Below, one piece after another: positions 11,763 through 24,307 of a stretch of 64,000 bases of DNA. Below the pieces are notes generated by a model. That model was not told where the DNA came from. It searched no databases and saw only the letters and a program-made list of their open reading frames with translations. Location: the NCBI GenBank assembly GCA_907165135.1, contig OU015569.1:8370501-8434500 (forward strand), in the 5' to 3' direction. This stretch comes from Oikopleura dioica. Its lineage: Eukaryota > Chordata > Appendicularia > Copelata > Oikopleuridae. A program made the position numbers and the translations under genes. Positions within the stretch are counted from its first letter, which is position 1, and every line of letters begins with the position of its first letter.

Positions 11763-14700
11763 ATGCTAGTATTTTATATATTAGTAGGATGTTTTTCGCA
11801 TGAAATGCGTCCAGAAAGAGAATTCTTGTTAGATATCCAAAAGCAAGACTACTGGCATCGGTAATTGATATTATCATTTTTTTATTTAAAACGTCATCAA
11901 TAAGCCTATCTTAGAGATCAAATTTATGTCGGAAAATTACCAAGTTCCTTTGGATTCGGTTCTGCAACTGCTTCTTACCAAGTAGAAGGAGCTTGGGATG
12001 AAGACGGCAAAGGAATGAATATTTGGGATTGGTGGGTGCGTTACCCAATAACTCTTCCTGACGGCAATGAAGCCGAAAGATGTCGAGTAATGAATTGTGA
12101 TACTGGTGACATTGCTTGCGACAGTTACCACAACATAGGGTTAGGGTCGCTTTCAAGAAGTTTTTATTTACAGACAGTATAAACAATTAAAGGGATTAAG
12201 AGAACTTCTCCACGCACTCGCTGGTCGAGCTCTGAAAAGGGCGCGCGAGAGTAGCGAGATCGATCAGCTGGGGCACACGCAAGTAACGATGTAGGAGACA
12301 ATATTAAAGCTAAGTAGCCCATCATGAGCAAAAAATGTCGGCCAAGGAATATCTACAAGGTCAATGAGGAATATTCCTGGAAGTAGTTCGTGTTGCAGAG
12401 CATCAAATTTGGACCATATTATCATGGTGTATGGACCATACGATATGGTCCATACCATACAGTAAGGTTAGGCAGTTCGGGTCAAGATGATTTTCAGATA
12501 AATTGAAAGTTTAGACTCAGTCTTGGTGGGTGGGAATATTAAGGGCTTGTCTGGTTTCTCTTATATTTTGGTTTCGATTTTTCGCCCTCTTTGGATTTTT
12601 CATCTCTTTGGATACGTTCACCGTCTCCAATCATCATGTTCTTATGGAAAGTTTTAGTCTCTCAGATCAGCTGGAAAAGGATAAAAGGTAATAAGAGATT
12701 AGATGGATGATTAAAAAAGACTTTTCAAACGGAAGAGAAGATCACAAGACAGCTGGATTAAAATTTGATTACAATAGGATGAACTTTGTCACCCGCTGGG
12801 GGCAAGCGAATCCCTCTTACCCCCATTATACCTACCGGGTGTGCCCATCTCCTACCGCGTTACTCGCGTGTGCCTCAGCTGCTCCACCCTCGCGCCTCTC
12901 GCGCGCCCTTTTAGAATTCCCTCTAGCGAGTGCGTGGAGAAGTTCTTTTTTCCCAATTAAAGAAGCATGTATAAAAATGAGCTGGATAGATAAACTTATC
13001 TGTCAAAAAATAGTCTTTCAAATTTCAATTTGACCCTAACCCTAATATTGCTCGAGATGTCCAAATGGCTAAAGACCTCAACTTAGGATATTACAGATTC
13101 TCCATCAACTGGGCTCGATTATTCCCTGATGGCTATGTTAACCACGAACCTTTAGACGGCGGAGTAAACTATTATAACAACCTTATCGATGCTCTTCTTG
13201 CTGAAGGCATCCAGCCTATGGTAACCTTGTTCCATTGGGACTTGCCACTCAAGCTTCAAGAAGACTTCGATGGATTTGACTCTCCAAATATTCAACAAAT
13301 TTTTGCTGACTATGCAGAAGTGTGCTTTATATTATTCGGCGACCGAGTAAAGCATTGGTTCACTTTCAATGAGCCACATAGCTACTGCTGGCAAGGACAT
13401 GACACAGGAATGTTCCCTCCTGGAATGGGTGATATTACTGGTCGCAACTACTATAAATGCGCACACAATATGATTTTGTCTCATGCCTATGCATACAAAA
13501 GATATCAAGACAATTACTCGTCTCAAGGAGGTCTAATTTCAATCACAATTGACGCATTCTGGGCTGAGCCTGCTGATAAATGGTCCGATGCTGACATTGA
13601 TGCTGCCCAACGTTACCTTGTGCATACTATTGCTCATTATGTAGAACCTTGTAGGAATATTTAAAAATAGTAAAAATTTATTTATTTTTTAAGTTTACAA
13701 TGGAGATTACCCTCCAGAAATGATAGAGCGAATTCAAAGAATTTCCTTGGCTGAAGGACTTGAAGAATCTCGACTCCCATCTTTTACTGAAGAGGAGAAA
13801 TCTGTACTGGAGGGCTCTATTGATTTCTACTCCCTACAGATGTATACTAGTCGAGAAGTTAGCGCCGTACCAGAAGACTCGCAAGCGTATTTAGATCTTA
13901 AGACAAAAGTGGAGAAATTTATTGAAGAAAATAAGGGTACAGAAAGAAAGGATCTTGCAGATCTCATTCAGGAATTGGCGTATTGGTTCCGTCCAGGATG
14001 GTATGGTGATATTGGCGCTTGGACAGCAGTCGACTTAGAATGGGAATCTGCGGAGTCTTCCTGGCTTCAGCATACTCCTTGGGGCCTGAGACGAATGCTT
14101 AATTGGGTTCACCTACGATTCCCTAACTCGGGTGGCATCTGGATAACTGAAAACGGATGGTCAGACACTGCAGACAAAACTGATCCACAACGATTTATGA
14201 ATATATATCAGAGCTTCAACGAAATTTTAAAAGCTATCGAGGTTGACGGAGTAGAAGTCCATGGAACGTGTATTTGGAGCTTGATGGACAACTTTGAATG
14301 GACAGCTGGTTACAACGATAGCTTCGGCATGTATCATGTTGAATTCGGAGAAGAAAATCCAGAAACTTGGGCGAAAACTTCTGTACCAAGAGTCGCTAAC
14401 CTGATTGCAGACCCTAGCTTTGAAGATCCAATGCAAATTCTCGAGGATACTTTCACTTTTGGATATTTCCCTGCCGATTTTGTTTGGGGAGGTTATTCAA
14501 ATGCCTACGAAACAGAAAAGAGAGGACAATCAGAGCAAACTGGAGAGACACTTTGGGATGTTCATCAAGTTCATTTAATAGAGAGTAGTGAAATCGAGCT
14601 CACGAATCAGTGGACGCCGCCAACTCTCGCAGCAGATACTTTAAATCACATCCGAGAAGATATACAAACCATCAAGGATCTTAAGTTAAAGTCCTACACA

Positions 14701-17700
14701 TTTTCTGTCTCTTGGAGTCGTCTCTTCCCTAATGATGACACCACATTGTCTACTTTTCAACTTGATAAATACGTTGAGCTCGCAGAAGGTCTCAAAAATG
14801 CAGGAATAGAACCAATTATTGCTCTCTACAATTGGGATATGCCTCAACGTTTCTTTGAAAATGGTGGAAATGGATGGGATGGAGATGTTGTTGGTCGCAT
14901 TCTACCGGCTTTCCGAGATTATACAGACGCAGTTGTGAAGGAATGGTTTCTCATATCAATTTAAAGCACTTAGTTCAACGATTATTATGTTCCAAGATAT
15001 AAAAGCAGAGTGAGAAATTTTGAAAAGGCCACGCGTCATGTCGTCAAGAAGTTTATTCCCTTCCAGAATGTTGGACGGGAAGTATTTGACGGATACACCG
15101 ATGTCAATTATCCCCCAAAGAGTGCAACATCTGAGAACTCTGCTCTTAGAGTATTTAGTGTAATTAGCAATATCTACCTCGGTCACATTGTTGCTCACAC
15201 TCAGGTCAGTCTTGAACGAAATCGAGCATATTTTGATTTCTATTACAAATAGATAAAACGAAACTGCGGAGACTGTGAAATTGGATTTGCTTTTGATCCT
15301 CACTCTTTTGTTATTCCAGCCGATGAAAACGACGCACTAGACGTAGCTGCCTCTCGACGATATAATGATTTTGTTTCTGGTTCTCTTCTTCTTCCGATGA
15401 CTGAAGGAAAATGGCCGGAATCCGTTACAGCTACCTTTCCGGATTTAAACCCTCCTTCCACAGTGAATGACCCCGGTCTCTTTGATTTCATTACTGTCAG
15501 CTATGAAACTACCGGACTCGCGACTTTCGCTGATGAAGTCTACTTAAAAGAAGGTGATGTTTCTACTTTGTCGTCACATGGAAATTTTTGGGATGCAGTT
15601 GGAGTAAAAGTATGTTATTTCGCATTAGAGCTCAAACCTCACATAGGGATTTTTTAAGAGATACAACGACTTCATAAGCTATCAATCAGCAAAGAAAGAA
15701 CAAAGATACAATCCAAAAGGCTTCCATGAATTCATCAACGCCTTCCTCCCAGAGAATCTTGGCAGTCAAAAATTCTCATTGAATATTGAATGGAGCAGTA
15801 CTTCGGATTATCCAACTAAACTAACAGGAGACTCTGTCATCCCTGAAGTCAATGAAGGATGGGGAATCGGCCGGTCTAAATATGTGAACGATGAGCATCA
15901 AATGTATTACTTCAGTACAACCATAAACCAGGTTCTTTATGCGGTCAAAACTGGCGTCTCAGTGACTGGTCTTTCTTTTAATGTTTTTGATAAATGGAAT
16001 TTCGGTTCAATGACACATACTGCCGACGGACTCGTTCGTGTGGACATGTCCAGCTCGAATCGTGAGCGAACAGTAAAAGACTCTGGTTGGTATCTTGCCG
16101 ATTTGATAGAAGTCAATGGGTATGAAGAGCGAAAACAGAATTGTTTCTACAAAGCAGAGCGGGATGATTTTTCGGGAGGAAGCTTTCCGGACGATTTCGA
16201 ATGGTCTCTCGCAACAGCATCTTATCAAATTGAGGGAGGCTGGGATGAGGATGGCAAGGGCTTGAACACTTGGGATGTGTTTTCGCACTGGCGCAAGAAC
16301 GATTCACTTGTCTCCGAAATTGAAATTGTTCCTGAGTGCAGAATCGATAACTGTGACAATGGTTCGTCTTAAAATTTATAAAGCTAGCATCTATTTTGAA
16401 TGTTTAGTATTCTTACAAATAGACTATTTGAAATAGTCAAAGTATAATTTCAGGTGATATCGCATGTGACTCTTATCATAAGTGGAGGGAAGACGTCCAA
16501 ATGATAAAAGATTTGGGAGTCACGCTCTATCGATTCTCACTCTCCTGGACACGAATTATTCCAACAGGCTATGTAGAGGATGGTATCAACCAAGCTGGAA
16601 TAGATTACTATAATAATCTTATCAACGAACTTATTGCAAACGGAATCGAGCCTGTCGTCACACTTTATCACTGGGATCTGCCTCAACAGTTGCATGACGA
16701 CTTCCGCGGTTGGCTGGATTATGAATCGGGCAAAATGGTAAAAGCGTTCGTTGACTTCTCCGATGTTGCCTTCAATGCCTTTGGCGATCGAGTCAAGCGA
16801 TGGATTACTCTTAACGAACCCGCAGTTCAGGCTCGAGAAGCCTATGGAACTGGAGAGATGGGTATGTGGAAACACCTAAAACATGAGGCTTATTTCATGA
16901 CTGATGATCAATAAAACTAGCGAACTATGATCTGCGATAAATCATCGTATAATAATCCGTTTTTCTAGCACCTGGATGGGTTGGACAACCTTACTGGTGT
17001 GGTCACACAATGTTACTCGCTCATGCAGAATCTTACCATCTGTACGACCAGAAATATCGCCAACAACAAGGAGGAATTATTGGTATCACTCTCAGCTCTG
17101 GATTCGCGGAAGGCCAACAACCTTGGGATCCTGAATATTGGCGATCAGCAATGTACGCAGTCGACTTTGATTTGGGTTGGTTTGCGGAGCCTATTTTTGG
17201 ATCAGGTAAAGGAAAAAGGCATGACCAGATATTAAAAAATTATAGGCGACTATCCGCAAAGAGTGAAAGACAAAAACGGAAACATTACTCTAAGCGATAT
17301 TATCCGTGATCTCGACGTTGATATCAAAGAATTGCCAAATTTCCCAGGAGATAATCTTGAGGCTCTCCAAGATTTCGTGCAAGAGTTTCTTGACACGTTT
17401 CTTCCTTCGTTTACAGAAGCACAAAAAGCAAGAATTCGCGGGTCATCAGATTTCTTTGGGTTAAATCACTATACGTCTAGTCTTTCTAAACCAAGTGATG
17501 GCTATCCAGGTCATGGAGGTGGTCATTGTTCTAACTGGCCAGACACAGGATCTGACTGGCTTCGACCAAATCCATGGGGATATCGAAAGCTTCTTCGCTA
17601 CATTAAGCAAGGGTTCCTACGCATTTATAAAGAAACATGCACTTTCATTCATTTTTTTTAATAAGATAAAGATATATAATAAGATAAAATAAGAATTCAT

Positions 17701-18303
17701 TATACATTCTATGCTTTAAAATATATCGAACTCTGATTCAAGCGAAAATGGAACAATCCACTTATTTATGTCACAGAAAATGGTGTCTCTGATCAAGAAG
17801 GGCCTGAAATAAATCTCGATGACAAGGCAAGAACAGACTTTTATCAAAATTACATTGGTCAAATGTTGCGCGCAATCAACGAAGACGATGTCAATGTTCG
17901 TATGTACACAGCGTGGTCATTGATGGATAACTTTGAGTGGGCAAGAGGATTCTCCGAACGCTTTGGATTACACTGGGTCGACTACACGGACCCAGAACGT
18001 CCTCGTTACAGGAAAGACTCTTCTTACTGCATTGAACATATCGCGCGAACGAACTCTGTGCCGGGTTCAAATACGACGGAGTATGAAACCTGTGGGAAGA
18101 ACTTGAAGGAGGGAGGAGTATCGACGGAAAATGACAACGATGTGAGTTATTTTCGCACATCCAAAAACGATAATATCAATAAGGATGACGGTCTCGGCGT
18201 TGGTGGAATCGTGGGTATCGCTGTCGGTTGCTTCCTGTTTGGCTCACTTCTGAGCTTCCTTCTCACCCGATTTTGCTGCCGTGATAAAGTCTCGTCTGCA
18301 TAA
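11763..18303 (+). CDS. membrane-anchored lactase-phlorizin-hydrolase-like glycosidase with three GH1 domains, 1658 aa
   Basis: Exons 11763-11860, 11915-12136, 13049-13650, 13694-14940, 15028-15204, 15253-15609, 15659-16361, 16454-16861, 16969-17205, 17246-17610 and 17743-18303 close a 1659-codon frame. The sum requires removal of the transposon-bearing gap 12137-13048. A signal peptide ([12 protein letters not shown]) precedes three GH1 barrels. Domain 1 keeps both catalytic glutamates ([15 protein letters not shown]). Domain 2 has lost the acid/base (FIPFQNVG), with IPEVNEGWG near the nucleophile. Domain 3 is intact ([15 protein letters not shown]). A single membrane span ([18 protein letters not shown]) and a short CCRDKVSSA tail end it, as in mammalian LPH. 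Expected role from the family: hydrolysis of beta-glucosides or beta-galactosides at a cell surface, probably gut. Intron 14941-15027 needs GA-AG ends and 17611-17742 needs GG-AG ends. Confidence 0.8.
12136..13044. mobile_element. non-autonomous inverted-repeat (MITE-like) transposon inside a GH1 coding exon
   Basis: The ends are a perfect 13-bp inverted repeat, TAGGGTTAGGGTC at 12136-12148 and its complement at 13032-13044. Inside, a second long inverted repeat is clear: about 12201-12300 pairs with about 12837-12946. Both arms share AGAACTTCTCCACGCACTCG and, after a short variable stretch, AAAAGGGCGCGCGAGAG. No transposase frame is present. A TA or AT target duplication is possible but too short to settle. 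The left flank codes for ...SYHN and the right flank for [11 protein letters not shown], contiguous residues in GH1 proteins. Confidence 0.82.
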
Positions 18304-20768
18304 TTTTCTTATTATTGGCCCTGTCTAACTTGTACAATAAAGGAATACAAACTGTATTCGTAATATAAGAATCTGTCAATTGTTCACATGAACTCAAATT
18401 GCGTGATAATAGGATGCTTTCCGGCGTTGAAGTTTAATTTTCGAAGCAAATAAAAGCGATCTCCCGAGCTTCTGTTTATTTCTTTGTTAATATTCGTTAA
18501 GTGGTTAAATATTTGGCTTGATATGCGACGGTTCTCCCGCAAAGTTATGTAAGCTTTCAAGGCTTCTGTCTTGGAGACAATGGCCGCCCGGTCATTACGT
18601 GATTTCTCCTAGTCCCCCGAAGCTAGGCCATGGTCCATGGACTAGTTACAAGAGGAGAGTTCCAATCTGAAAAGGGAAATGGAGTTGCAAGAGTGTATGA
18701 AAATCGATCGAGGAAACACCTTCACTGCTTTATAAAACTCCATCAATATCATTGAATCTAAAAACATCAGCTGTAAATAGTAATTGAAAAGATGAAGTTA
18801 ATAAAAAAAAACTCATCTCGTTTTTGATGACCTTGATCATTTTAAATGAACGTTAATATTCATCCTAGTTATGACAGCTAATTTCTTGATGTAGCGCGGC
18901 AGTTGAAAGGACTTTCCCAGCTCAAGCGATGTCCTCCCTATGAAGGATAAAAGATCTTCATAAGACCAATCTCGGCGACGTTATTCGCAGAAAGAAAGAA
19001 TGACATTTGAATCTGAATAAAACTTGTGACTGATTTATGAGCCTGTCATTTTCATGAAGAAGTTTGCTTTCCAGACGCCCCAATGAAACTGACAGACGAA
19101 AACAACTCGGTGTGAGTGTGTCGCATGACTAAATCGCTTTTCAATCGTATTTTCGAGATTTAACAAATACACTCTGCTGCTGTTGTTCACGAGACGCACA
19201 TTCTGTGACCCTTGTAAGAATCTTACCAGCTTTGTGAAACTCAGCCTTTCTCTGGTGTCTGTCCTTTGCGTACGAAAATATTTGTTTTTGTTTATGCGAT
19301 AACCTGTCTCCTGACAGGCTATATCAATACTCTTCCGTCGATACTGATAAATTATCAGTGATAATCTTATCTTTTGAATATCTCACCAGGAAGATATTCG
19401 AGACAAACATACCGTCAAAATAAATAGGTTAATTAAAAACAAAACGGGTTTGTCTCCAGAAAAATATTCTCCTATCTACGGCCACTGATTTATCATCATT
19501 ATTTCAGTTTAATATTCGCGCTGAGCATACTGAATGTCTCATTGGCAGTATTACTAGTGCATAAAGAACAACTGCCTGGTAAAGCATTTTGCGTATGTCT
19601 ATTTCACTCTTCCGGAGTCATTATTCCCGAAGAACATCTTTACTACGCTAGTTGTATCGATCCGTGTGTTCGTGCCGTCAATGTCGAATGAATGACCAAG
19701 AAAATGAAGCGCTGATAGTGAGTATTGAGGCGAAGTTATTGATTAGCCTTGGGGAGGCGTTCTTGTCCAGCTCTACTACTTCCAGTGATCGATAAAAATG
19801 TCGAGCAGGCACGTATCGCGGAGTACTACCTGTAGTGGAGGATCTCATTCAGTGAGAAAGGGGCAATGATGGAGATTGAGCGCTCCGAAAATAAGTTGCT
19901 CTTAGGTTTCCGCAAATTGGAGATGCGATGATTGTACGCACTTGAGCACTGTGAGTAGATGGCCGCTAATTACGGCGCGAGAACTTCCCGGAAGTATGGT
20001 CTTATCATGTTACTCCCTCTGCCCCTGGGGGCTGCTCATGCTCGCCGTTGCAAGCATTGACAGCAGTGATGCGACTGGCGCAGAATGGAGAAATCTTCTA
20101 TTGTTGTGAAAACATAAAATCACCAATTTTGCCTGCCCATCGGGCACCTTCCTTCGCGGAAGTTGGTGATGGCTGTCCGTGAAATATGGCCCCCGCGCGT
20201 TCAGTTTTCGTTTCTGGAGGGGCCGAGTGCGGTAGAGTAGTGTGTGTGTGTGAGTTGAGTGCTGCGCGCGCCCGCCACGATATGAGCAGCGCCCCAACTC
20301 GCTATGTTTTCGAGTTTTTGAAAAGGCAGCAATATAATCATTTGGCATAAGCCCTGGGCCTTAGCGATAACAACGAGTGTCGCTACATCACAACAGTTTT
20401 TCCTATTCTTTTCCTCGAAGAACAACGGAGCAAGAGAGATTATCCACGAAAACTCTCATTCCTTCTACACACCCGGACAACTGCGAAAATTTCCTTGTTT
20501 TTTTCTAAGTAAGCAGGTTTCTCCCGCTTTGCAAATCTGGCCCTGGCGGAATTAGGACGCACTCGGGGAGGAACCCCAATCGACCCTCCTCATTGGCGAA
20601 GGAGAGAAAGCTCAAGAAGCAATTTTCCGCGAAAAAGAAAAACATTTCTCGAACACGACGAAATTGTTATTGTGTTCCTGGAGGAAACAAAACTGGCGGA
20701 AATTGGAAAACACTCTCTCAGGAGCAGAAAAAGCGAACGCAAGAAAGTCAAAACTGGCGAATCCGACG
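18304..20768. other. intergenic and 5' leader, 2.5 kb
   Basis: No convincing coding exon. Small hairpins are visible, such as ACTGATAAATTATCAGT near 19345 and TGGTCCATGGACTAG near 18632. The last few hundred bases, richer in GC, are probably promoter and 5' UTR of the next gene. Confidence 0.4.
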
Positions 20769-23006
20769 ATGACCGCGATTGTGTAAGTACTCCTGTGATT
20801 TCTGTTCGCGCATTTACGAATTTAAAAATGCCCCCTGTCCTAAAGAAGCGCTATTTTGATGTTTTCAAGTAGCGATGCGGGGGAAAACGTAGTAAAACGA
20901 GAAATTTATTGTTACGCGCAGGTTTTTTTGCGTCCAGTGGCACAGTCCCGCACACTTTTCCCGCTCGGGTACTATTCTTTATTTATTGAAGGATTTTTTC
21001 GAAATGAATAGCCTGTGTGGTCAGGAGATTTACGACTTTGGACGCGTAATTCCTGAATGGAACGCGCCACTTACAGTTGATCTGGAATGTAAACAAAATT
21101 TCGAACCAGTTCTAGAATGCGCAACCCGTAGATGATAATGGGCCACCCCTAAGGGCGGCCCTGATCTCTCTTCAAGCAATTTCCACGAAGGGAACGAATT
21201 ATGAGAGGCTTTGACAAGTGTTCAGGTTCAAGAGCATTCTTCAAAGTGTTACTTAGGTGATATATTAGGGCGAGGGTCAATCAGTCACGTATACTTCGTT
21301 CGTTTAACACGTTTCTACTGACTTTTCCCTGTAATTTAGAGCCAGGAGCGGCTATAACAAGTTCTATTGTTTCATATTACTAAGAATCATCGAAATACCG
21401 CAGTTGTGGAATTCCAATCAGCTTATATACAGATGGGCGCAGTTTTCCAGCGCACACAGATCAGAGTTCCGGAAGCGCGGATAAAATGTCTTTCGGACTA
21501 AAACTTTATTTTCACTAAAATAGCTTTGGGAAATAATGCTTCTCTCCTCGACCTGTAGTTTTTTTTATTGTCAAGACCAAATTTCGCGAATATCTTCCAA
21601 ATTCTCTACGAATGACATTGACCGTTGGGAGTTTCTTTGGAGGATAGACAGTATTTACTTAGATTACGCTTCTCGCAAGTGCAAACAGTCGCGAGGCTTG
21701 TGACAGAAGCAGATTATTTGTATTTTATGTAACTTTTAGAGGCGATGAGAAACCAACAAAGACGGGTTCTGTCAAGAAGTATCGACCATCAAGACCGACC
21801 AAAAAGAAGTGAGTTCGGTAGACTCGATCTCAGCTTTAAATTAATTTGCTTGCTTCAGAATCTCCCCCAATGGTGACCATCTCTTTGTCCTGCAAATTGA
21901 GAAGACTTCTGTGCAGAAAAGCAGCAACAGATCCTTCCGCTCGTTGCTGAACTCTCTTCGCAGCTCTGAGAAGTCTTCAGCGAAGTCAAGCTACGATTTC
22001 ATCGAAGTCGACGAAACGAGCTTAAAGGCGTACAAAAAGAAACGAGGCGACAAGGAGAAATTGTGCCAGGAATTCGACCTAAAGCAGTGCCTCGCGTTCA
22101 AGTGAGTTTCCGACAATACTATTCTCTATCGTTTTGATTCGCTTTCATATTAGTGTTTTAGTTCCTACAATCTCATTCACGACAACTCGTCCATGCTACC
22201 GGATTTCGCATTCCGTGGTCGCTCGTGGCAACTCACTCTCTACGCGAAGGACGGAACATTCTGGCAGATCACATGCGACGGTGACAGCATCAGAGACATG
22301 GAGTCAGAGATCCGCAATCGAATACATCGAATTAAGAAGGCGAAACTCGGCATTTCGGATGAGCTGTTCGATATTGCATTCACTGGCACTGTTGAAGACG
22401 TAGAGATCCTTGATGAATACGAAAAAGATCCTGAACTCTCGCGCAACATTCTCGGTCTCAAGCAGTTTATGTTCAAGGCGAGTGGCAGCAGCTACAAAAT
22501 CGTGATCCGCGATCTTCTCGAGTCCGGAATCGCTCCAACCCTCGAGGAGCCTTTCCTCATCACCAAGAATCATGTCTACTCGCGGGGCTACGACAAGACT
22601 CAGATTTCTTTCAAGCTTCTTTCGAATTCTTTGTTGGGGAGTGCTTCTTTTATGGTAAGAATCTCATATGCGATATGAGCTAATATGAATTAAGGTGACT
22701 TGTACTTCGCCAAACATCATCGACCACGTGATTCGACCATTCCTGGAGAAAGAAAACCGTGGCATCACAACATCTTTCTCAGGCTCAGTGATGACTTCGC
22801 GTGGCTCGCGACTGAACCCTGAGCATGAGCGCGCGTTGCGGGCGCGAGAATACCATCGAACTCACGCTGGAAGCTTGCCTCAATACATCGAACTCAAGCA
22901 GCAGCGAGAACGTGCCGTCGCCAACTCTCTTGAGGCATCTGCCAAGTCAATGTCCTCCCCAGAAGCTATCAGCCTCAACGATTCCGGCGTTCCTCAGTCC
23001 ACTTAA
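20769..23006 (+). CDS. unrecognised cytosolic protein, 376 aa
   Basis: Exons 20769-20782, 21740-21808, 21859-22101, 22162-22654 and 22695-23006 close a 377-codon frame. The first coding exon holds only MTAIV and is followed by a 957-bp intron with a good GTAAGT donor; the remaining introns are 40-60 bp. The protein has a basic N-terminus (KKYRPSRPTKKK), a Ser-rich stretch (SFRSLLNSLRSSEKSSAKSS), then a folded-looking core with FRGRSWQLTLYAKDGTFWQI and LFDIAFTGTVEDVEILDEYE, and a polar tail. No signal peptide, membrane span or known catalytic motif is seen. The start follows from the frame: only the ATG at 20769 joins in phase. I do not recognise the family. Confidence 0.7.
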
Positions 23007-24307
23007 GACTAAAGTCAACGATTCCAGCTATACTCTAGCAAAGGGAGCGCTTTCCAAACCAACAACATGTCTTTCGCAGATTCTTATATCCCGGCGTTAA
23101 CCCATGTATATAGTTGACTACTTTTTTTCCTATCAATCTTGAGCTCAAAAAGATGTTCTCAAAATGTTGAGCTTGACCTTTCCATCCAGTTTCCATGAAA
23201 ATCCTATTACTCTTATAACATAAGAGCGCCATACTACGCTAATTCAGGGAATATGATTGTTTTTTGACAATCATATATCCAAAGATGCAAAAAAAAACTA
23301 AAAATGTACTATTTTTCCTATCTAGCCCATTTTCGTAGAAATTCGGTGCTCCTCTATTCGCTATATCTCCTCCAACCGGTGTTGGGTTATTCTTTTTTTC
23401 ATTTGATGGCTTTTGTAAGTTTCTTCTACAAAGTCAATCAAGACAAACAATGTGAAACGCCGAAATTCAACCTTTCTTGATTAATAGCTCCCTCTTCCCG
23501 AGTTAGTTATTAGTAACTATTTCAGTCTCTATATCATATTTTCGTTTAAGTTTTCTGGTTCCCCAAGAAGATGCTTTCTATCTTCGCCCGTTCATATTGT
23601 TCAAATTTAAGTATGACAACCATATATATTTATACAGAATTCTGGTATATTAATCAAATTCAAAAACGTATAATCTCTGCCAAGCACTCACTAATGCAGT
23701 AATACGAGAGATAGTTCACTAGAGTAATATTTGCGGATGCATTTTGATTTGAAATTCTAAGGCTTGTTTCTGTTCTACCGCACTAAAGCTATACAAATTA
23801 GCTCCTATTTCGGCCCGATCAAAGTAAAAAAATTCGTGCTATTTTATTTCGATTAGACAAATTGGTTTGCCTCGAGCAGACCCGATTCTACCATGATTCT
23901 GTCATGAATGAGGTAGTTCATCAAATTCAAGTGACCTCTGTACACTCATTTTCCTTAAATTTCCCACAATTCAAAACTCCCTTATTCTGACTTATGTTTC
24001 TACATTTCATTTCGAATTCTATTCCGGCACAAGTTTCCTGACCAGTGCAACCTGCTTGAATTATTCTAAGCATTCGTTGCTACTTCCGATTGTATGATAC
24101 ATTTCGTATCCCTTCTCTGCAATCTCTTATTATAATAAATAGTGACTATTGATTCAAACCAGGAACCGGAAGTGCCTAAAATGAAAGTAGGCGCTTCTGA
24201 AGATGAATTTGCGTTTCATTTATTAAGAATATTTGAATTTATAGGAAAGAAGCTTGACAGGGCAGAAATTGAAAAATAAATAAAGATTGGACGGTCACAA
24301 CTACTAC
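23007..24307. other. AT-rich intergenic, 1.3 kb
   Basis: Convergent 3' ends of the flanking genes. No gene, RNA or repeat structure seen. Confidence 0.45.

Noticed and set aside
9431-12186. Long minus-strand open frames over the glycosidase genes
   Set aside because: They are antisense shadows of GH1 coding sequence with no family resemblance.
12131-13045. TTAGGG/CCCTAA runs as a chromosome end or interstitial telomere
   Set aside because: Only two units on each side, in inverted orientation, with long matching arms inside. A transposon terminal repeat explains them better.
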